Source of the DNA: Balneolaceae bacterium
GTDB lineage: Bacteria > Bacteroidota > Rhodothermia > Balneolales > Balneolaceae
DNA: 64,000 nucleotides
Assembly: GCA_034521495.1 (NCBI GenBank)
Contig: JAXHMK010000002.1
Coordinates: forward strand, 49,348-113,347
Direction of reading: 5' to 3'
Of this stretch, positions 33,811 to 42,709 are shown one piece after another. Made by a program: the position numbers and the translations under genes. Numbering within the stretch: position 1 is the first letter of the stretch; each line of letters begins with the position of its first letter. Under the pieces are notes generated by a model that did not search any database, was not told where the DNA came from, and saw nothing but the letters and a program-made list of their open reading frames with translations.

Positions 33811-33843
33811 GAATAAAAGCGCCAAAACTAAGTAACCTGTTAA

Positions 33844-35862
33844 ATGGAATCACCCACAGCGCTCGTAAGTCTGATTATAGGTTTACCGCTACTCGGTTTT
33901 TTAATTAATGGAATTATAGGGCTATCCTCTACTGCGTACCGCAGTAAAAAAACACTGATTGGGATAATAGCCAATCTTGCTGTTTTTATTCCATTTCTAT
34001 GTGCTCTCACACTCTTTTTAAATATTAATGCCGATTCTGGCCCCGCATTTGCGCACCTGTTTACCTGGATGGAAGCCGGTAGTTTTAGTGTGGATATTGC
34101 ATACCAGGTTGATCAGCTCTCCTTGATAATGACACTCGTGGTTACAGGGGTGGGTGCACTCATTCATCTCTACTCGATTGGGTATATGGCCCATGATGAA
34201 GGGTTTTGGAAGTATTTTTCTTTTCTGAACCTATTCATTTTTGCAATGTTAAATCTTGTACTGGCAGATAATCTTTTGCTGTTATTCCTTGGATGGGAGG
34301 GAGTTGGACTTTGTTCTTACCTGTTAATCGGTTTCTGGTATGCCGACATGAGCAAATCCGATGCGGCGAAAAAAGCTTTCTTATATAATAGGGTAGGAGA
34401 TTTTGCATTCCTTGTAGCTATTTTCATGATTTTTGAAACGGTGGGCAGTCTCAATTTTGAAGTGATACTTACCAGCCTTGAAGCGTTCACCGGGAACGAT
34501 ATTTTCTGGATTGGATTGTTAATGCTGATTGGCGCGACGGGTAAGAGTGCGCAGATTCCATTGTTTGTCTGGCTGCCGGATGCCATGGCCGGTCCAACCC
34601 CGGTATCTGCACTAATTCACGCAGCTACTATGGTCACATCTGGTATTTATCTGATTACCCGGATGTCACCCATGTATGTGTTGAGTCCTGAAGTTATGAT
34701 GATTGTTGCAGTGATTGGTGCATTAACTGCAATTGTTGCAGCTACTATAGCAATTACGCAATATGATATCAAAGGAGTACTTGCATATTCAACAGTATCT
34801 CAGCTTGGCTTTATGTTTTTAGCATTGGGTTCAGGCGCATTTACGGCAGCAATATTTCACGTTATAACTCACGCTTTCTTCAAAGCATGTCTCTTCCTTG
34901 GCTCCGGTTCTGTAATTCACACAATGGAACATGTAGAGCATAAACTGCACGATAAGGGAAAAGACGTTCATTTTGATCCGCAGGATATTCGAAATATGGG
35001 TGGGCTCAGAAAGTATATGCCTTCCACCTATAAAACATTTTTAATTGCAACAATTGCTATTGCAGGCATTCCGCCATTGGCAGGTTTCTTCTCCAAAGAC
35101 GAAATTGTTATGCACGCCTTTAACATGGGCTTTGGTGAGTATGCCGGAGCAATGTATTTCATTCTTTGGGGGGTAGCAACAATCACTGCATTCCTGACAG
35201 CATTTTATATGTTCCGCCTTACTTTCACCACTTTTCATGGCAGTTTTAAATTGCCCAAGCTTATCCAGGGAGCTGAAAATTCTGAACAGTACCTTCATGA
35301 AAGCCCGGCTACTATGACCACTGCACTTTGGTCGCTCGCAGGTCTTTCAATTGTAGGTGGATTTATTGGGTTGCCAAACTTCGTTTCAAAAACATTTGGC
35401 GGAGACGGTCATATTAACTGGCTGCACGAATGGCTTCACACCGTCGCTTCAGATATTCCACTAACACTTTCCGGTGCTGCGGAGTGGACCCTTATGATAT
35501 TTGCAATCATTGTTGCAGTCGTATCAGTTTACATTGCTTACAAATTGTATGGCAACGATCAGCAGGAAGAATCCGATGCCTGGATCGCTTCTAAGTTTGG
35601 ACCGTTCTACCAGGTTTGGAAAGATAAATACAGCCTCGATGAACTTTACGAAGGAGTCGTTGTTCACCCAATAGTTAAATTCTCCGATCGTGTTTTAGCT
35701 GTTTTTGATATGAAGATTGTGGATGGATTCGTGAACATGATAGCTGGAATTGTTCGAATTTCCGGAAGTTTATTACGATACATTCAAACCGGTGTTGCCA
35801 GCAATTATGCACTGTTCCTGATACTCGGAGTCATTCTTGTTTTAACCATATTATTGTTTTAA
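33844..35862 (+). CDS. nuoL: NADH-quinone oxidoreductase subunit L
   Basis: The 672-residue Complex I proton-pump subunit has about sixteen helices and the long lateral helix of NuoL at its C-terminus (roughly 580-672). Key residues are present: Glu152 (LFLGWEGVGLCSYLLIGFWY), Asp186 (YNRVGDFAF), Lys234 (GATGKSAQIPLFVWLPDAM), and AGFFSKDEI in TM12. Plain NuoL, not MrpA: it lacks the MrpA C-terminal domains. It is the first gene of nuoL-nuoM-phhB-nuoN and is divergent from the Mrp operon; nuoJK are 14.3 kb upstream on the same strand. Confidence 0.97.
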   Translation: MESPTALVSLIIGLPLLGFLINGIIGLSSTAYRSKKTLIGIIANLAVFIPFLCALTLFLNINADSGPAFAHLFTWMEAGSFSVDIAYQVDQLSLIMTLVVTGVGALIHLYSIGYMAHDEGFWKYFSFLNLFIFAMLNLVLADNLLLLFLGWEGVGLCSYLLIGFWYADMSKSDAAKKAFLYNRVGDFAFLVAIFMIFETVGSLNFEVILTSLEAFTGNDIFWIGLLMLIGATGKSAQIPLFVWLPDAMAGPTPVSALIHAATMVTSGIYLITRMSPMYVLSPEVMMIVAVIGALTAIVAATIAITQYDIKGVLAYSTVSQLGFMFLALGSGAFTAAIFHVITHAFFKACLFLGSGSVIHTMEHVEHKLHDKGKDVHFDPQDIRNMGGLRKYMPSTYKTFLIATIAIAGIPPLAGFFSKDEIVMHAFNMGFGEYAGAMYFILWGVATITAFLTAFYMFRLTFTTFHGSFKLPKLIQGAENSEQYLHESPATMTTALWSLAGLSIVGGFIGLPNFVSKTFGGDGHINWLHEWLHTVASDIPLTLSGAAEWTLMIFAIIVAVVSVYIAYKLYGNDQQEESDAWIASKFGPFYQVWKDKYSLDELYEGVVVHPIVKFSDRVLAVFDMKIVDGFVNMIAGIVRISGSLLRYIQTGVASNYALFLILGVILVLTILLF

Positions 35863-35879
35863 GAATCTGACATTATTTT

Positions 35880-37502
35880 ATGGAGTTTTTGTTAAATCTT
35901 ACCATCTACTTTCCTCTGATTGGGGTTCTGGCATTCCTGATATTTCGGAATGATCAAGCCATCAAATGGACCAGTCTTATTGTTACCTGCATTACATTTT
36001 TGCTGTCTCTGCCGCTGCTTTTTCAGTTTGATGTTGCTAATTCTGCAATTCCACAATATGTAACAGAAGGTTCCCCTGTTTTCACGGGTATGGATGTAAA
36101 ATACCTGGTTGGCCTGGATGGATTGAGCCTTCTGCTGTTCATGCTTACAACCTTGATGGGGCCTATTGTCATATTGTCGTCCTGGAACTCCATCAATAAA
36201 AGTTTAGCAGGCTATTACTCAATGCTGCTTATTTTGCAAACTGCTTCGCTTGGAGTTTTTGCCTCTCTCGACCTGGTTGTGTTTTATGTATTTTTTGAAC
36301 TCTCATTGATTCCCATGTACTTCCTGATTGGAATTTGGGGTGGGAGTGATAAAATTCGAGCAACCATTAAATTTTTTATTTACACCCTGGTTGGATCACT
36401 CATCATGCTTGTTGCGCTGATCTATCTGGGTTATGCAGCAGGAACTGCAACTGGTATTTACGAATTTTCTGCCGACTGGCGATTTATTTCAAGTCCTGAA
36501 TTTACACTTGGTCTTGTGGAACAAACCTGGCTATTCCTGGCGTTTGCCCTTGCGTTTTGTATTAAGGTGCCGCTTTTTCCATTTCATACCTGGCTTCCAT
36601 ATGCCCATACAGAAGCCCCGACAGCCGGATCGGTTGTTTTGGCGGCAATTATGCTGAAGTTGGGAACCTACGGACTGGTAAGAGTTTGTTTGCCGGTGTT
36701 TCCAAATGCCTTTGCCGAGTTTGCACCAATGATGGCCATTCTTGCTGTAATTGGTATTATTTATGGTGCACTGGTGGCGATGGTTCAGAAAGATGTGAAA
36801 AAATTGGTGGCCTACTCATCGGTCAGTCACCTTGGCTTTGTAGTACTCGGTATTTTCGCTTTCAACACGGTAGCTGTACAAGGTGCAGTTATTCAGATGA
36901 TTAACCATGGACTTTCAACCGGTGCACTCTTCCTTATTGTTGGAATGATCTACGACAGGGCACACACCCGTCAGATCTCCGACTTTGGAGGTATCGCGAA
37001 ACAGATGCCGGTATTTACCACCTTCTTCATGATTGCAACACTTGCTTCCATCGGTTTGCCCGGTTTAAATGGATTTGTGGGCGAATTCTTAATTTTGAAT
37101 GGCTCATTCTTCTCAGAACTTTATGCCAATAAAGTGTATGCAGTTCTTGCGGCAGTCGGTGTAATTCTCGCAGCTGCCTATATGTTGTGGATGTTCCAGC
37201 GTGTGATGTTTGGTCCTATCACAAATGAAGAGAACAAGAAATTATTGGATCTGAACAGACGGGAGATTGGACTGCTGATTCCTCTTGTCATCTTTATGGT
37301 GTGGATAGGAATTCGTCCGGTTGATTTTACGAAGTATTCTGAAAACTGGGTTGAGAGTTATATTACAATGTCCCAGGAGAAGAGTGTGGCTGTGCTTGAA
37401 AAAGCAGACAGTAATAATCTTCCCGATTGGACAAACAAAATTTACAATGTTGAAGAGTCAGAGACTAAAGTAGAATCGTTCACTTCAAAAACAATAAAGT
37501 GA
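35880..37502 (+). CDS. nuoM: NADH-quinone oxidoreductase subunit M
   Basis: The 540-residue proton-pump subunit has the NuoM residues Glu140 (FYVFFELSLIPMYFLIG), Lys229 and His236 (FCIKVPLFPFHTWLPYAH), and TEAPTAGSVVLAAIMLKLGT with the TM8 lysine. The last 50 residues are a hydrophilic tail longer than that of most NuoM proteins. It begins 17 bases after nuoL and its TGA stop shares one base with the ATG of the pterin dehydratase gene. Confidence 0.97.
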   Translation: MEFLLNLTIYFPLIGVLAFLIFRNDQAIKWTSLIVTCITFLLSLPLLFQFDVANSAIPQYVTEGSPVFTGMDVKYLVGLDGLSLLLFMLTTLMGPIVILSSWNSINKSLAGYYSMLLILQTASLGVFASLDLVVFYVFFELSLIPMYFLIGIWGGSDKIRATIKFFIYTLVGSLIMLVALIYLGYAAGTATGIYEFSADWRFISSPEFTLGLVEQTWLFLAFALAFCIKVPLFPFHTWLPYAHTEAPTAGSVVLAAIMLKLGTYGLVRVCLPVFPNAFAEFAPMMAILAVIGIIYGALVAMVQKDVKKLVAYSSVSHLGFVVLGIFAFNTVAVQGAVIQMINHGLSTGALFLIVGMIYDRAHTRQISDFGGIAKQMPVFTTFFMIATLASIGLPGLNGFVGEFLILNGSFFSELYANKVYAVLAAVGVILAAAYMLWMFQRVMFGPITNEENKKLLDLNRREIGLLIPLVIFMVWIGIRPVDFTKYSENWVESYITMSQEKSVAVLEKADSNNLPDWTNKIYNVEESETKVESFTSKTIK

Positions 37503-37786
37503 TGGATCCACTTAGCAAACAACAGATTAAACAGGAATTAGAACAGCTTGATGGCTGGACTTTAGAGAATGATACCATCAAAAAAGATTTCTCATTCCCT
37601 GATTTTAAAGAAGCGATCTCTTTTATGGTAAGAGTAGGATTTGAAGCCGAAGCACTGGTTCATCATCCCGATTGGTCGAATGTATACAATAGTGTGTCCA
37701 TCCGATTGAGTACCCATGATGCCGGTGATAAGGTGACTGAAAAGGATATAAAATTGGCTAAAGCCATCGAAGAAATTTACCAGTAA
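37502..37786 (+). CDS. phhB: Pterin-4a-carbinolamine dehydratase
   Basis: The 94-residue enzyme dehydrates 4a-hydroxytetrahydropterin to quinonoid dihydropterin, recycling the cofactor of aromatic amino acid hydroxylases. The signature is complete: FEAEALVHHPDWSNVYNSVS with the catalytic histidines, then VSIRLSTHDAGDKVTEKDIK. The ATG at 37502 overlaps the nuoM stop (TGATG), so I prefer it to the GTG one codon earlier. It is embedded between nuoM and nuoN, an unusual place for this gene. Confidence 0.95.
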   Translation: MDPLSKQQIKQELEQLDGWTLENDTIKKDFSFPDFKEAISFMVRVGFEAEALVHHPDWSNVYNSVSIRLSTHDAGDKVTEKDIKLAKAIEEIYQ

Positions 37787-37857
37787 TAACACTTTCTTGA
37801 GGATGCTCCAAATTGTAAACAGAGCGTCTGTACCGATTAGATAAATAATTAAAATTG

Positions 37858-39297
37858 ATGAATTATCTTTTAGATTTACAATCATTTTTACCCGGTATTA
37901 TTGTAGCAGTTGCCGGTTTGGCGGCAATTTTGCTTGAAGCTTTTAAAAAGCCGCAATCCTTTGCATATAGCGTAACTATTGGGGGGATTGCTATTGCGCT
38001 GTTATTTGCCATTCAGTCTCTTTACGGCGAGGCAGGTACAGCTTTTTCAGGGATGATTGTATATGGCGGTGTCGGTGCATTTGGTTCTGTTGTAGTACTT
38101 CTCGGGGCACTCTTTTGTGTTGCCATTTCCAGGGAATATTTGAGGGATCTGGATCTGCATAATGGCGAAGTTTATGGGATGATTCTTTTTTCAACAACGG
38201 GAATGCTGGGGCTTGCTGTCTCAAATGATCTTATTACACTTTTTATCAGCCTGGAAACGATGTCGATCTGCCTCTATGTTCTTGCCGGGCTGCTTAAAAA
38301 TGAGAAGATAGGAGCTGAAGCAGCTCTGAAATATTTTTTACTGGGTGCGTTTTCAACAGGATTTCTTTTATATGGAATTGCACTCATCTACGGAGCAACA
38401 GCTGCAACTAATCTGACGGAGATCGCTGCAGCCGCTGAACCCACATTTCTCTTTCTTGCCGGTACAGGATTACTTCTTGTAGGTTTGTTTTTCAAAATTG
38501 CGGCCGTTCCTTTCCACATGTGGACGCCAGACGTTTATCAGGGCACACCGACTACTATTACTGCGTTTATGGCTACAGCGGCAAAATCAGCTACCTTTGT
38601 TGCTTTTGTATTAGTTCTCACCAGGATGCTCCCAAGTTCTGAACTTGGAGATTGGCAATCGGTACTGCAGGTGGTTTCCATTCTTACGATGATTGTTGGA
38701 AACTTAATTGCACTCGCGCAGGATAATGTGAAGCGGATGCTCGCTTACTCAAGTATAGCACATGCGGGTTATCTTATGGTTGGACTTGCCGCCGGAAATG
38801 AAGCCGGATACGCCGGAGTACTCTATTATCTGTTTGCTTACACAATAATGAATGCTGGTGCTTTTGGTGTGATTGCCTATTACGAGCGAAACCACGGTTT
38901 AGATTTCACCGAAATTGACAGTTATGCAGGCCTTGGTTTTAAAGTTCCGGTTATGGGAGTCATGCTCTCCGTTTTCCTCTTCTCCCTGGCAGGTATTCCG
39001 CCAATGGTTGGATTTATCGGTAAATACTATGTGTTTGCAGCCGCGGTTCAGGCCGGGTTGATTCCCCTTGCTATTATCGGTGTATTGGCCAGTGCAGCAA
39101 GTGTTTACTACTATTTAAGAGTCATGGTCTTTCTTTACTTCAAAGAAGCTCACAAAGAGTATTCACTTAAAACGCCTGGTTTCCTTTTTAAATGGACACT
39201 CATTTTGTTAGCTGTACTCACAGTGTACTATGGAATTGAGCCGGTTCTTCCAACTTCAAGCCTGATGGAACTTATCTCTTCCTACTATACAGTTTAG
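37858..39297 (+). CDS. nuoN: NADH-quinone oxidoreductase subunit N
   Basis: The 479-residue proton-pump subunit has Glu133 (LFISLETMSICLYVLAGLL), Lys213 and His220 (FFKIAAVPFHMWTPDVYQGT), and SLAGIPPMVGFIGKYYVF in TM12. The ATG at 37858 is preferred to the TTG one codon upstream. It is the last gene of the nuoL-M-phhB-N unit. Confidence 0.97.
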   Translation: MNYLLDLQSFLPGIIVAVAGLAAILLEAFKKPQSFAYSVTIGGIAIALLFAIQSLYGEAGTAFSGMIVYGGVGAFGSVVVLLGALFCVAISREYLRDLDLHNGEVYGMILFSTTGMLGLAVSNDLITLFISLETMSICLYVLAGLLKNEKIGAEAALKYFLLGAFSTGFLLYGIALIYGATAATNLTEIAAAAEPTFLFLAGTGLLLVGLFFKIAAVPFHMWTPDVYQGTPTTITAFMATAAKSATFVAFVLVLTRMLPSSELGDWQSVLQVVSILTMIVGNLIALAQDNVKRMLAYSSIAHAGYLMVGLAAGNEAGYAGVLYYLFAYTIMNAGAFGVIAYYERNHGLDFTEIDSYAGLGFKVPVMGVMLSVFLFSLAGIPPMVGFIGKYYVFAAAVQAGLIPLAIIGVLASAASVYYYLRVMVFLYFKEAHKEYSLKTPGFLFKWTLILLAVLTVYYGIEPVLPTSSLMELISSYYTV

Positions 39298-39406
39298 TTG
39301 TTTTGCCTTTCGGAAAAGGAAATCTCGATCTGAGAGGCTCTTTATCTGCTTTGCTATACAATTAGATCTGTCTATTGGCTTTTCCAATCTGGGTATAAGC
39401 TTGTCA

Positions 39407-39531
39407 CTGGTTCAAGTTTGTAACTTGGACCATCGTTGCACAAGTAATAAACATGCGTTAATAAAGGATTGCTCTCTTGCGCTTTTCAAACTGGTTCAAA
39501 TTTGCGACTTGGATAATTGATGTACAAGTTA
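39407..39531. repeat. Pair of imperfect direct repeats with internal palindromes
   Basis: CTGGTTCAAGTTTGTAACTTGG... (39407-39447) and CTGGTTCAAATTTGCGACTTGG... (39491-39531) are about 41-base near-copies. Each contains a CAAGTT-type palindrome (CAAGTT-TGT-AACTTG in the first). They fill most of the 400-base gap between nuoN and rpsF, which contains no gene. Confidence 0.6.
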
Positions 39532-39593
39532 GCAACCGTTGTCAGTCCAAGGGATTTGTGTCAAAATGAGTGTTAAAAACTCATCCAGGGAGA

Positions 39594-39624
39594 TTGTTTA
39601 ACTACCGATCAATCCGTATCTTTA
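39594..39624 (+). promoter_or_regulatory. Candidate promoter of rpsF-rpsR-rplI
   Basis: TTG (39594-39596) and TATCTTTA (39617-39624) are spaced by 20 bases, near the Bacteroidota consensus. The preceding AGATTGTTTAACTACC 16-mer occurs again upstream of the sigma factor gene (63048-63063). Confidence 0.45.
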
Positions 39625-39697
39625 CAGGCTCTGTTGTCGGCTGTACGTACGACAACTGTTTCCAATAATGGAAAACAACCAAAGACAAATAGATCAT

Positions 39698-40078
39698 ATG
39701 AAAAAACATTTTTATGAATTGACCTACATCCTGAATCCTGTTCTCGATGAGGATAAGTTTTCAGAGATTGTGAGTTATGTAAATAAACTAATAGAAGACA
39801 ACGATGGAGATGTCGTTGACGTTGATGAATGGGGAGTAAAGAAGCTTGCCTACGATATTGATAAAAAAAGTACAGGTTACTATGTGAATATGTACTTTAA
39901 AGCACCCGGTGAAGCCATTGAAGTGGTTGAACGGAACATGAGAATTCATGATGATATCATGAGATATCTCACTTTGAAGTATGATGCAAAAATGATGCGT
40001 CATTACACTCTCGCAAAGAAAGGTGAGTTGCCTGCTTTGTATGAGGAGACAGAAGAAGAATCAGACGAAGACGAATAA
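39698..40078 (+). CDS. rpsF: 30S ribosomal protein S6
   Basis: S6 binds S18 and 16S rRNA in the 30S platform. From the internal ATG at 39698 the product is 126 residues and starts MKKHFYELTYILNPVLDEDK, the expected family N-terminus. An in-frame ATG at 39668 would add ten residues without homology support; neither start has a clear Shine-Dalgarno site. Later motifs: DEWGVKKLAYDIDKKSTGYY, MRIHDDIMRYLTLK. An acidic tail (EETEEESDEDE) is typical. First of rpsF-rpsR-rplI; the ssb gene often found between rpsF and rpsR is absent. Confidence 0.95.
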   Translation: MKKHFYELTYILNPVLDEDKFSEIVSYVNKLIEDNDGDVVDVDEWGVKKLAYDIDKKSTGYYVNMYFKAPGEAIEVVERNMRIHDDIMRYLTLKYDAKMMRHYTLAKKGELPALYEETEEESDEDE

Positions 40079-40094
40079 GCAAAGAGATTAGATT

Positions 40095-40346
40095 ATGATT
40101 AACAATCCATCGCATCCGAAGAAAGGACATTTAAAAAGTAAGGACTGCAAATTTACAAAAGCAGGAATTGAGTATATCGATTACAAACAAACCGATATTC
40201 TTGAAAGATTTATCAACGATCAGGGTAAAATTCTGCCTCGTCGTGTTACAGGAACAAGTGCAAGACATCAGCGACAACTTTCAACGGCTGTAAAACGAGC
40301 CAGGTTTTTAGCGCTGATACCGTACGTAAGTGAAAACATGAGATAG
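40095..40346 (+). CDS. rpsR: 30S ribosomal protein S18
   Basis: The 83-residue protein has the S18 core: [40 protein letters not shown] and [15 protein letters not shown]. It binds as a heterodimer with S6. Starts 16 bases after rpsF. Confidence 0.97.
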   Translation: MINNPSHPKKGHLKSKDCKFTKAGIEYIDYKQTDILERFINDQGKILPRRVTGTSARHQRQLSTAVKRARFLALIPYVSENMR

Positions 40347-40356
40347 AGGTATAGAT

Positions 40357-40806
40357 ATGAAACTGATACTTAAACAAGACGTTGAAAAACTTGGATCTGC
40401 AGGTGATTTGGTTGATGTAAAGCCCGGATATGGCCGAAATTACCTGATACCGCAGGCAAAAGCTGAATTGGCTACAGAAGGTGCTATTAAGCACCATGAA
40501 CAGATGAAACGAGAAGCAGAGTTGAGGGCAGAACTTACCGTTGAAAAAGCGAAAGAGTTGGCTCAACAGCTCGAAAATACATCGGTTACTATACCGGTTA
40601 CAGTAGGCGAGGATGAAAAAATCCACGGTACAGTAACAAATATTCAGGTTGCCGAAGCACTCGAAGAGCGAGATATTTTGATTGACCGGAGAAAAATTTC
40701 CATCGATCAGGATATTAAAACACTTGGTGAATATACAGCAACCATCGATTTGATGGGTGATTTAAATCCACAGGTGAAAGTTTGGGTAGTAAAAGCAGAT
40801 TCATAA
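40357..40806 (+). CDS. rplI: 50S ribosomal protein L9
   Basis: The 149-residue protein has the L9 N-terminal rRNA-binding domain (MKLILKQDVEKLGSAGDLVD, VKPGYGRNYLIPQAKAELAT), the long connecting helix, and the C-terminal domain (GEDEKIHGTVTNIQVAEAL, RRKISIDQDIKTLGEYTATI). Ten bases after rpsR; the last ribosomal gene of the unit. Confidence 0.97.
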   Translation: MKLILKQDVEKLGSAGDLVDVKPGYGRNYLIPQAKAELATEGAIKHHEQMKREAELRAELTVEKAKELAQQLENTSVTIPVTVGEDEKIHGTVTNIQVAEALEERDILIDRRKISIDQDIKTLGEYTATIDLMGDLNPQVKVWVVKADS

Positions 40807-40836
40807 ATTTTGCTTTAGCTGAAATCGAATAACCTG

Positions 40837-41475
40837 ATGAATAGGGTAATATTTTTTATGGGGATCACGCTTTTTGCGTTATCCCCATTTTTTGTTTCTG
40901 CTCAACTATTAGACCCGGTAGAATATACGCTAAGCAATGTACCGGATACGGTAAAAGCGGGACAGGTTTTTGAGGTCACGGTTGAGGCTTCAATAGACAA
41001 GGAATGGCATCTGTATTCAATCAAAAATACTCCTGAGGCAGGACCCTATCCAACACAGTTTTCAACTCCTTTATCCGAGATGGTAATTGCAGGAAATATA
41101 GAAGAATCTGAAGCCGATATTGCTTTTGATCCAAATTTTGAAACTGATTTAGGCTGGCATTCAAATACTGCACAATTCACAATTCCGGTCGCTTTTAGCA
41201 GCAACCTGCAAGGTGAACAGACACTAATTCTTGAAGCGCTGTACCAGGTTTGTGATGATAAATCCTGTCTACCTCCGAAAACTAAACAGGTGAAAGAAAC
41301 GATTTTTTTAGCCGGAGTTTCAGATTCTCCGTTTGTTAATAATTCAGATAGGAATGATAGTTCTCTACGCTGGATAGCAGAGGTTATTTTAATTATTCTT
41401 GCTGTTTTTTTAACCCTGTTAGTTGTATATAAACTCCTTAGAAAAAAAATACTCAACGATAAATTGCCAGGTTAA
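40837..41475 (+). CDS. DsbD N-terminal domain-like, membrane-anchored periplasmic protein
   Basis: The 212-residue protein has a signal peptide (FFMGITLFALSPFFVSAQ), a domain like the N-terminal (alpha) domain of the thiol:disulfide reductase DsbD (about 25-155: IDKEWHLYSIKNTPEAGPYP, YQVCDDKSCLPPKTKQV), and one C-terminal helix with a basic end (LRWIAEVILIILAVFLTLLV). The two cysteines (VCDDKSC) sit where the DsbD alpha domain carries its redox pair. The transmembrane beta and thioredoxin gamma domains are absent. It may pass electrons to or from a partner, or act as a periplasmic thiol protein. It begins 30 bases after rplI. Confidence 0.8.
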   Translation: MNRVIFFMGITLFALSPFFVSAQLLDPVEYTLSNVPDTVKAGQVFEVTVEASIDKEWHLYSIKNTPEAGPYPTQFSTPLSEMVIAGNIEESEADIAFDPNFETDLGWHSNTAQFTIPVAFSSNLQGEQTLILEALYQVCDDKSCLPPKTKQVKETIFLAGVSDSPFVNNSDRNDSSLRWIAEVILIILAVFLTLLVVYKLLRKKILNDKLPG

Positions 41476-41809
41476 AACTGCAACCTCTGTTTCAATTATT
41501 TCCATTTCACATAAAATATCCGGATGGGCAAAGAGTAGTGCGCATCAATCATCATTTCTTAAAAATATTTTACATATTTGTCGTAAAACTTTTGTAATGT
41601 TATTCCGGTCTGATGGCATCTAAAGTAACTTGAAAAATTTAAAAACTACTGATTTGTGATTTTTTCAAAACATTTTTTTTAGATTCTTTTGGAAAATCAA
41701 TAAAGAACTGTGTCACAGCAAAAAAATTGAATGATAGTTGATTTTTTATTGCAAAGAATCCGGTCTTTTTAGATTTTATTTTTCAAGTATTAACAATTAA
41801 ATAAATAAT
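41476..41809. other. AT-rich gap with no gene
   Basis: 334 bases between the DsbD-like gene and the OmpA lipoprotein. The only ORF (41423-41623) overlaps the end of the previous gene and has no coding signal. I see no hairpin strong enough to call. Confidence 0.5.
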
Positions 41810-42349
41810 ATGAAACTGCATAAAATAACACTATTCCTTGTCTTTATAACAATTGGGGCATTGCTTATGTCTTGTAAAACCGCTGAAGAAATTACGGAGC
41901 CGGAACCGGAGCCAACAGTTACAGAAGAAACGGTTGAAGAAGACAATGACTGGCAGGAAGAAGAACCTGAAGAGGAAGAACAAGTTGAAACTGTTGAAGA
42001 TCTGAATACAATCAATTTTGGATTCGACTTGTATAGTATAACTGATCAATCTGCAAGATTGCTTGCCGATAACGTAACAATGCTGCGAGATCATCCGGCA
42101 ACAAGTGTACGCGTTGATGCCTACACCGATCATGTTGGAGGAGACCAGTATAATCTCAGACTTAGTTTACGTCGTGCGGCAGCTGTCGTGGATTTTTATC
42201 GTCAGAATGGAATTGGCGAAGACAGAATTGAGTCTCGCGGTTTAGGGAAAGCTCCAGTGCCATGTTCGCAAATGGAGATGGATAACGACACACCCGGATG
42301 TGAGAAAAACCGGAGAGCGGAATCGCACCCAATAAATCCGAGAAGTTAA
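41810..42349 (+). CDS. OmpA-family (Pal-like) outer membrane lipoprotein
   Basis: The 179-residue precursor has a lipoprotein signal with lipobox LLMSC (Cys22), an acidic low-complexity linker (Glu-rich, about 27-65), and a C-terminal OmpA domain with INFGFDLYSITDQSARLLAD, VRVDAYTDHVGGDQYNLRLS, LRRAAAVVDFYRQNGI and RIESRGLGKAPVPC. OmpA domains bind peptidoglycan, so it should link the outer membrane to the wall. The motif DxxG-D-x-x-YN-x-x-L-S-x-x-RA is intact. It precedes the ExbBD-type genes by 360 bases, but a strong terminator separates them. Confidence 0.92.
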   Translation: MKLHKITLFLVFITIGALLMSCKTAEEITEPEPEPTVTEETVEEDNDWQEEEPEEEEQVETVEDLNTINFGFDLYSITDQSARLLADNVTMLRDHPATSVRVDAYTDHVGGDQYNLRLSLRRAAAVVDFYRQNGIGEDRIESRGLGKAPVPCSQMEMDNDTPGCEKNRRAESHPINPRS

Positions 42350-42359
42350 ATTAAATTTT

Positions 42360-42389
42360 AAAACGCATCCAAGAGGATGCGTTTTTTGT
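42360..42389 (+). terminator. Rho-independent terminator of the OmpA lipoprotein gene
   Basis: AAACGCATCC-AAGA-GGATGCGTTTTTTG, 10 bases after the stop codon; a tight stem with four-base loop and six T. Confidence 0.93.
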
Positions 42390-42709
42390 TTCTGCGATAG
42401 AAATATATTATCTATCTAAAGGAAGTAAATAAATCTTTCATATCTGTCACTATACGAATCCATACTGGATTACCTTTTTTACAAGAAGTAACTATGAAAT
42501 TTTTTATTGAGAAATTGGATAATCAGTTTGGCACTTAGTGCTATCAAATAATATATTCCAATAGTATACATTTTAAATTGCAAAACAATAGATCTGTTCA
42601 TAATTATAAAGATGTCATTAATGATTTGATATTTTGACTTTATGTAACAAATGATCTATCATTTTGCTTCAAATTAAGCTCAAACCAAAACATAACGCGG
42701 AGTAAACGT
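42390..42709. other. AT-rich region upstream of exbB
   Basis: About 320 bases without a gene. The exbB start has a fair ribosome binding site (GGAG, eight bases before the ATG). The promoter should lie here but no clear box was found. Confidence 0.45.

Noticed and set aside
33844..35862. MrpA large subunit in place of nuoL
   Set aside because: The protein ends after the NuoL lateral helix and lacks the MrpA C-terminal domains; it is followed by nuoM and nuoN.
39407..39531. CRISPR-like repeat pair
   Set aside because: Only two imperfect copies with unequal context and no cas genes.
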